A stretch of 64,000 nucleotides of DNA. It comes from Pseudaminobacter sp040049255. GTDB lineage: Bacteria; Pseudomonadota; Alphaproteobacteria; Rhizobiales; Rhizobiaceae. The stretch lies in assembly GCF_040049255.1 (NCBI RefSeq), contig NZ_JBDZDR010000002.1, forward strand, positions 558,001-622,000, in the 5' to 3' direction. Below are positions 59,691-64,000 of the stretch, piece by piece (the first letter of the stretch is position 1; the number at the start of each line of letters is the position of its first letter). The notes beneath the pieces are model-generated. The model was not told where the DNA came from, did not search any database, and saw only the letters and a list, made by a program, of their open reading frames with translations. Position numbers and translations under genes: made by a program.

Positions 59691-60933
59691 AGGGCTGGGC
59701 CTAATTGCCCAGGAATGGGTGCAGAAGGCCCGCATAGAACAGTATCCCCTGAACTCATGGCCGGCGACCTGGCTGGTGGTGGGCGGGCGCGGGGCGGGAA
59801 AGACCCGCCTCGGTGCGGAGTGGGTGAACAGCCTGGTTCGCGGGTTTTCGCCTTTCGCCAGGAACGGGCACCGGCATATCGCCCTGATCGGCGAGACTCT
59901 CGGAGATGTTCGCGAGGTGATGATCGACGGGCCTTCCGGCATCGTCACGATCTCGCGGCATGACAAGCCGCGCTTTGAGGCAAGCCGGCGGCGGCTGGTG
60001 TGGAGCAACGGCGCGGTTGCGCAGATATTTTCATCTGAAGATCCCGAAAGCCTGCGCGGGCCGCAATTCGAGGCGGCCTGGTGCGACGAGCTTGGCAAGT
60101 GGAAGAATGCCGACGCCTGTTTCGACATGCTGCAGTTCGGCTTGCGGCTGGGCGAGCAGCCAAAACAGCTCATCACCACCACCCCCCGGCCGACCAGGCT
60201 GCTGAAGCGGCTGCTTGCCGACCCCACGGTGCTGGTGACGCGGATGCGCACGGCCGACAATGCCGGCAATCTCGCGGAGGGTTTTTTGCATAGCGTCGAG
60301 AGGCTCTATGGCGGGACGCGGCTCGGGCGCCAGGAACTGGAAGGCGAACTGATCGAAGATCGCGAGGATGCGCTGTGGTCGCGCGAGGCGGTGGAGCGTG
60401 CCCGGTTGGACCAACTGCCGGAGCTTCGCCGCGTCGTGGTCGCGGTCGATCCGCCGGCGAGTTCGCACAAAACCTCCGACGCCTGCGGCATCGTTGCAGC
60501 GGGACTGGACGCGGCAGGAACAGTGATCGTCCTGGCCGACGCGACGGTGAAGGCAGCGCGCCCGCAGGACTGGGCCGGAGCCGCGGTCGCTCTGTTCCAC
60601 CATCTGCAGGCGGACTGCCTGGTGGCCGAAGTCAACCAGGGCGGTGACATGGTGACGGCCGTGATCCGCACGGTCGATCCGGTGATCCCGGTGAAGGCTG
60701 TGCGTGCGCGGCGCGGAAAATGGCTGCGGGCCGAGCCCGTGGCGATGCTCTACCAGCAGGGCAGGGTGCGCCATGCGGGCCGGTTTCCCGAGCTGGAAGA
60801 CGAAATGTGCGACTTCGGGCCGAACGGCCTGTCGAACAACCGCTCGCCGGACCGCCTCGATGCAATGGTCTGGGCGGTGAACGAATTGCTGCCGGACGGC
60901 TCGGGGCGTCCGCGCATCCGCGATTTTCTCTAA
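59590..60933 (+). CDS. GTA/phage terminase large subunit (gp2-like)
   Basis: A DNA-packaging ATPase and nuclease of 447 aa. Walker A GGRGAGKT is at residues 65-72, FEAAWCDELGKW gives the Walker B region, and ITTTPRP is the coupling motif. The C-terminal nuclease half has VAVDPPASSHK, LVAEVNQGGDMV and DRLDAMVWA. This matches the HK97/GTA terminase family at full length. The start at ATG 59590 lies inside the small terminase gene. Confidence 0.93.
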   Translation: MQTWPDFSSASTSELSNWLRDTQGNWSAENLRDEGLGLIAQEWVQKARIEQYPLNSWPATWLVVGGRGAGKTRLGAEWVNSLVRGFSPFARNGHRHIALIGETLGDVREVMIDGPSGIVTISRHDKPRFEASRRRLVWSNGAVAQIFSSEDPESLRGPQFEAAWCDELGKWKNADACFDMLQFGLRLGEQPKQLITTTPRPTRLLKRLLADPTVLVTRMRTADNAGNLAEGFLHSVERLYGGTRLGRQELEGELIEDREDALWSREAVERARLDQLPELRRVVVAVDPPASSHKTSDACGIVAAGLDAAGTVIVLADATVKAARPQDWAGAAVALFHHLQADCLVAEVNQGGDMVTAVIRTVDPVIPVKAVRARRGKWLRAEPVAMLYQQGRVRHAGRFPELEDEMCDFGPNGLSNNRSPDRLDAMVWAVNELLPDGSGRPRIRDFL

Positions 60934-60946
60934 TCAGGATAGACAC

Positions 60947-61867
60947 ATGGCTTGGAAATGGCCTTGGCCTCGCATGGCGGGGAGCGACGGTGCGCGGCCC
61001 GAGCGCAAGGGCGTCGGGCCGGCAGGCTTCGTCGCGCTACACGCTCAAGGCGAGGCACGCTGGACGCATCGCGACTACGCTGCGCTTGCCAGAGAGGGGT
61101 TCATGCGCAACCCCGTGGTGCACCGCGCGGTGCGGCTGATTGCCGAGACGGCATCCGCGATCCCCTGGCTTCTCTACGAGGGCGCGGCGGAACTGGACGA
61201 CCATCCGCTGCTGCGGTTGCTCGAACGGCCGAACCAGCGGCAGGCCGGCGCGACGTTTCTGGAGGCGCTGTACGGGCACCTACTGCTCGCCGGCAACGCC
61301 TATGTCGAGATGATCGAGGCTGGGGAGGATGCACGCGAATTGCACCTGCTACGGCCGGACCGGGTGGCGGTGCTGACGGACGCCAGCGGCTGGCCGTCGG
61401 CGCTCGAGTACCGGGAGGGTGCGGCGAAGCGCAAGACGCCGATAGGCGCGTCTCCCGGCGGCGGAGCGCTGCATCTGACTCTGTTTCACCCGCTCGACGA
61501 CCATTACGGCTTTCCGCCGCTCGAGGCGGCGCTGATGGCGCTCGACACCCACAACGCCGCCGGCCGCTGGAACAAGGCGCTGCTGGACAATTCGGCGCGA
61601 CCTTCCGGCGCGCTGGTCTATGCGCCCAAGGAAGGCGGTAACCTGACAGACGAGCAATTCGAACGCCTGAAGGCGGAACTCGAGGCAGGCTATTCGGGTG
61701 CCACGCGCGCCGGACGGCCGCTGTTGCTGGAAGGGGGTCTCGACTGGAAGGCGATGGGCCTGACGCCCAAGGACATGGATTTCATCGAGGCCAAGCATTC
61801 GGCAAGCCGGGACATCGCGCTGGCCTTCGGCGTGCCGCCCAAGCTGCTGAAGTTCGCGACCGCCTGA
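60947..61867 (+). CDS. GTA/phage portal protein, C-terminally truncated and probably fused to a capsid tail
   Basis: The portal forms the packaging vertex. The 306-aa product follows HK97/GTA portals through MGLTPKDMDFIEAKHSASRD and IALAFGVPP, but then ends KLLKFATA. Normal homologues are about 390-400 aa and continue GVPPMLLGIPGDNTYANYQE. The final KLLKF-type residues look like the C-terminus of HK97-type major capsid proteins. The reading frame stays open into that tail, so an in-frame deletion is likely. It starts 14 nt after the large terminase. A functional portal is doubtful. Confidence 0.85.
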   Translation: MAWKWPWPRMAGSDGARPERKGVGPAGFVALHAQGEARWTHRDYAALAREGFMRNPVVHRAVRLIAETASAIPWLLYEGAAELDDHPLLRLLERPNQRQAGATFLEALYGHLLLAGNAYVEMIEAGEDARELHLLRPDRVAVLTDASGWPSALEYREGAAKRKTPIGASPGGGALHLTLFHPLDDHYGFPPLEAALMALDTHNAAGRWNKALLDNSARPSGALVYAPKEGGNLTDEQFERLKAELEAGYSGATRAGRPLLLEGGLDWKAMGLTPKDMDFIEAKHSASRDIALAFGVPPKLLKFATA

Positions 61868-61935
61868 CCGGGCGGCTTTCGCTTCGACGACGCAAAGACA
61901 GCCGGGCACCCCTTCCGGTTTGCCGCGTCGTTGAC

Positions 61936-61965
61936 GGCGGCTCCGGCGTCCTCCCCGGAGCCGCC
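61936..61965 (+). terminator. Strong hairpin between truncated portal and gp6-like gene
   Basis: GGCGGCTCCGG pairs perfectly with CCGGAGCCGCC around an 8-nt loop, followed by GCTTTCAATT. A structure of this kind is expected just after a major capsid gene, where it acts as an attenuator. Its position supports the view that this flank belongs to a deleted capsid gene. Confidence 0.6.
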
Positions 61966-61998
61966 GCTTTCAATTCCCACTGAAACGAAGGTAACCGC

Positions 61999-62568
61999 AT
62001 GACGCTCTTGCGAACGGTCGACCCTGCAGTCGAGCCGGTGACGCTGGTCGAGATGAAGCGCCATCTGCGCCTCTCACACGACAGCGAAGACGAACTGCTT
62101 TCCGGCCTGATCCGGGCGGCGCGCGAGGATGTCGAGCGCACGACAGGCGTGGCCATGATCGACCAGGCTTGGCGGCTGGTGCTCGACCGCTGGCCGAACA
62201 GCGGCTGCGTGCTTCTGGCGCGGCATCCGGTGCGGGAAATCCTGTCGGTGACGGTCTATGGCAGCGAGGGTGAAGCCGCGGTGCTCGATCCGGACATCTA
62301 TCTGGCCGATACACTGTCGCGGCCGGCGCGGCTGCATTTCGCGCAGTGTCCCGAACCGCTGCGCATCGCTAACGGCATCGAAATCGACTTTTCCGCCGGC
62401 TTCGGCGAGGCAGGGACGGACGTTCCGGACCTGCTGAAGCGGGCCGTCACGCTGCTGGCTGCGCATTGGTACGAGTTCCGGACCGCCTTCGGCCCGGGCG
62501 ACCAGCCGGTCTCCTATCCAGCCGGATATGACCGGATGCTTTCGAGCTATCGTGAGCGGAGGCTGTGA
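61999..62568 (+). CDS. GTA/phage head-tail connector (gp6-like)
   Basis: A 189-aa HK97 gp6/GTA gp6-type adaptor. PVTLVEMKRHLRLSHDSEDE, LIRAAREDVERTTGVAMIDQ and PDLLKRAVTLLAAHWYEFR fit the family. In known GTAs it directly follows the major capsid gene, but here it follows the shortened portal. Its stop overlaps the gp7-like start by one base. Confidence 0.85.
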   Translation: MTLLRTVDPAVEPVTLVEMKRHLRLSHDSEDELLSGLIRAAREDVERTTGVAMIDQAWRLVLDRWPNSGCVLLARHPVREILSVTVYGSEGEAAVLDPDIYLADTLSRPARLHFAQCPEPLRIANGIEIDFSAGFGEAGTDVPDLLKRAVTLLAAHWYEFRTAFGPGDQPVSYPAGYDRMLSSYRERRL

Positions 62569-62903
62569 TGCGGACCCAGTTCATCGACCCCGGGCGGCTG
62601 AGCACGGAGCTGGCGCTCGAGGCGTGCACGCCGACACCCGACGGGCTGGGCGGGCACGAGCAGGTCTGGTCCGAGGTCGCATCCGTTTTTGCAATGATCG
62701 AGCCGGTCTCGGCGCAGGTGGTATTCGGTGCGGGACAGATGCTGGAAACCGTGACCCACCGCATTACCATCAGGTGGCGCGAGGGCGTGGCGAGCGGAAT
62801 GCGGCTGACGAAGCCTAGCCGGAGTTTCGACATTCTCACCGTGCACGATCCTGATGAAAGCGGCCGGTATCTTGTCTGCCGGGCGAAGGAGGTTCGCCCA
62901 TGA
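62568..62903 (+). CDS. GTA/phage head-closure protein (gp7-like)
   Basis: A 111-aa SPP1 gp16/HK97 gp7-type head-tail joining protein. MRTQFIDPGRLSTELALEA, VWSEVASVFAMIEPV and the ITIRWREGV strand are characteristic. ATG 62568 overlaps the gp6 stop (TGATG); GTG 62565 would add one residue. The end overlaps the next small gene by 4 nt. Confidence 0.85.
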   Translation: MRTQFIDPGRLSTELALEACTPTPDGLGGHEQVWSEVASVFAMIEPVSAQVVFGAGQMLETVTHRITIRWREGVASGMRLTKPSRSFDILTVHDPDESGRYLVCRAKEVRP

Positions 62904-63085
62904 AACTGGCCATGAAGCTGACGATCGACGATCTTGTACGGGCGCTGCGCTGGCAGGCGCATGATCTGGCGGAAGAAGCAGAACGAGGTTACCGTGCGGA
63001 AATGCGGGTCCGGCGCGTTGCGCAGGACCAGCGTGGCATGGCAACCCGACGGATGGGGGGAAGCGATGACGGCGCCAGCAGCTGA
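62900..63085 (+). CDS. Small GTA-cluster protein of unknown function
   Basis: A 61-aa basic product, MKLAMKLTIDDLVRALRWQ and following, joined to gp7 by an ATGA overlap and overlapping the DUF3168 gene by 20 nt. The coupling supports a real gene. It may be a small head-tail or chaperone component; no family is recognised. Confidence 0.6.
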   Translation: MKLAMKLTIDDLVRALRWQAHDLAEEAERGYRAEMRVRRVAQDQRGMATRRMGGSDDGASS

Positions 63086-63476
63086 ATTGCAGCAAGCGAT
63101 TTTCGCAGCGCTTGGGGCCGACCCCGTTCTGACCGGCTTGCTTGGAGGCGCCAAGATCTACGACGGCGCACCGGCGAACCTGCCCTTTCCATATCTCACT
63201 TTCGGTCGCACCAGCGTCTACGACTGGAGCACGGGAGCCGAGAAGGGCAGCGAGCACCTTTTTACCCTTCACATCTGGTCCAAGGCCAAGGGCAAAAAGG
63301 AAACCCTGGACATCATGGAGGCGGCCAAGGCGTGCCTCGACAACAGCTCTCTCGCGCTCGACGCGCACCACCTGGTGAACATGCGGCTGGAGTTTGCCGA
63401 GGCCAGGTATGACGACGACCTTTCGGTCCATCACGGCCTGCTCCGCTACCGGGCGGTGATCGAAGAAGCGGCGTGA
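63066..63476 (+). CDS. DUF3168 tail-completion protein (GTA gp8-like)
   Basis: A 136-aa protein with the DUF3168 pattern LQQAIFAALGADPVLTGLLG, LPFPYLTFGRTSVYDWST and HLFTLHIWSKAKGKKE. It is expected at the head-tail interface of siphophage-like particles. ATG 63066 is chosen over the 62934 frame start. Confidence 0.88.
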   Translation: MTAPAAELQQAIFAALGADPVLTGLLGGAKIYDGAPANLPFPYLTFGRTSVYDWSTGAEKGSEHLFTLHIWSKAKGKKETLDIMEAAKACLDNSSLALDAHHLVNMRLEFAEARYDDDLSVHHGLLRYRAVIEEAA

Positions 63477-63528
63477 TCGTCCGGGCTGCGGCCCGGCTCT
63501 TCATCCAACACATTCCAGGAGGCCAGAC

Positions 63529-63945
63529 ATGGTCGCACAGAAGGGCAAGGACCTTCTACTCAAGCTCGACTCCACGGGAGCGGGAGGCTTCATCACGGTT
63601 GCCGGTTTGCGGTCGAAGCGTATCGCCTTCAACAGCGAAACCGTCGACGTTACCAATTCCGACTCCGCCGGGCGCTGGCGAGAATTGCTTGCCGGCAGCG
63701 GCGTCCAGCGCGCCTCGATCAGCGGATCGGGGATTTTCAAGGATGCCCAGTCGGACGCGGCGATCCGCTCGCGGTTCTTTGCCGGCGAGATTGCCGACTG
63801 GCAGCTTTCGATCCCGAGTTTCGGGCTGGTGCAGGGGCCGTTCCAGATCACCTCGCTCGAATATACCGGCACCCACGATGGCGAGGTGACTTTCGACATG
63901 GCGCTCGAATCCGCCGGCGCCGTCAGCTTCACGGTGACGCCGTGA
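63529..63945 (+). CDS. Major tail protein, TP901-1/GTA gp9 type
   Basis: A 138-aa tail-tube protein. It opens MVAQKGKDLLLKLDSTGAGG, with FNSETVDVTNSDSAGRWREL and FQITSLEYTGTHDGEVTFDM, typical of the phage_tail_2/TP901-1 family. It would form the tail tube. It follows DUF3168 by 52 nt and overlaps the next gene by 4 nt. Confidence 0.92.
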   Translation: MVAQKGKDLLLKLDSTGAGGFITVAGLRSKRIAFNSETVDVTNSDSAGRWRELLAGSGVQRASISGSGIFKDAQSDAAIRSRFFAGEIADWQLSIPSFGLVQGPFQITSLEYTGTHDGEVTFDMALESAGAVSFTVTP

Positions 63946-64000
63946 CGGCAAACAGACGACGTGGAGAAATCGCCGCCGAACTTGACGGGAAGCCCCATCG
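63942..64000 (+). CDS. GTA gp10-like tail assembly protein (3' partial)
   Basis: GTG 63942 opens a frame MTANRRRGEIAAELDGKPH that runs off the window end and overlaps the major tail stop (GTGA). Position and the MTANRRRGEI opening match the gene transfer agent gp10 family. Only 19 full codons are visible. Confidence 0.7.
   Translation, partial: MTANRRRGEIAAELDGKPH

Noticed and set aside
61868..61998. Possible small gene between portal and gp6
   Set aside because: No start codon with a ribosome site; the space is dominated by a terminator-like hairpin.
1..64000. CRISPR array, rRNA operon or integron
   Set aside because: No regularly spaced direct repeats, no rRNA-like sequence and no attC-like series were seen on either strand.

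Overview
The window is about 63% GC and reads as a chromosomal segment from an alphaproteobacterium of the order Rhizobiales (Hyphomicrobiales), probably near Mesorhizobium, Aminobacter or Nitratireductor. The family-level placement is inference. It rests on a fused CysN/CysC, a betICBA-type choline-sulfate operon, a MucR/Ros regulator, a seven-gene Mrp (Pha) antiporter operon, a rhizobial-type (ReAV-like) asparaginase, DUF5330, DUF6456 and DUF1491 proteins, and a gene-transfer-agent (RcGTA-like) structural cluster.

Layout. 1-6900: end of the sulfate-activation operon (cysNC, cysQ), a long palindromic intergenic element, a DegT-type sugar aminotransferase, a PfkB kinase and phosphoglucomutase. 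6930-13000: a lone TadE-like gene, then an oligopeptide ABC importer (oppA, oppB, oppC and a fused oppDF). 13000-15200: a small exported protein, tRNA-Pro(CGG) and a phosphomannomutase. 15200-21530: betI-betC-dehydratase-betA-betB, tightly overlapping and running leftward, with a palindromic operator before betI. 21680-25260: thiolase, SDR, ReAV-type asparaginase and a Gre-like factor. 25270-25910: a Doc/AbrB toxin-antitoxin pair with its operator. 25950-29510: both methylmalonyl-CoA mutase subunits. 29780-38500: HerA-like ATPase, L,D-transpeptidase, 2-haloacid dehalogenase, branched-chain aminotransferase, Fe superoxide dismutase, two cytochromes c and oligopeptidase B. 38840-44670: mrpABCDEFG. 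44960-45870: mucR and a small conserved gene.

46057-48455 is a complete 2,399-bp IS1595-family element with 25-bp inverted repeats and a perfect 8-bp target duplication (AAACAATT). It carries two passenger genes. It sits between a good promoter and an operon that encodes a stand-alone DnaA domain IV protein and a DUF6456 protein. 49720-58930 holds sufE, DUF5330, a PAS/histidine kinase, a peptidoglycan-binding membrane protein, DUF1491, DUF2336, the DUF1254/DUF1214 pair and a class A penicillin-binding protein.

59100 to the window end is a GTA/prophage morphogenesis cluster: small and large terminase, portal, gp6-, gp7-, gp8-, gp9- and gp10-like genes. The portal gene is short and ends in a tail that looks like the C-terminus of an HK97-type capsid. 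The protease and capsid genes expected between portal and gp6 are absent. An in-frame deletion from portal into capsid explains this, so the cluster is probably defective for making particles by itself.
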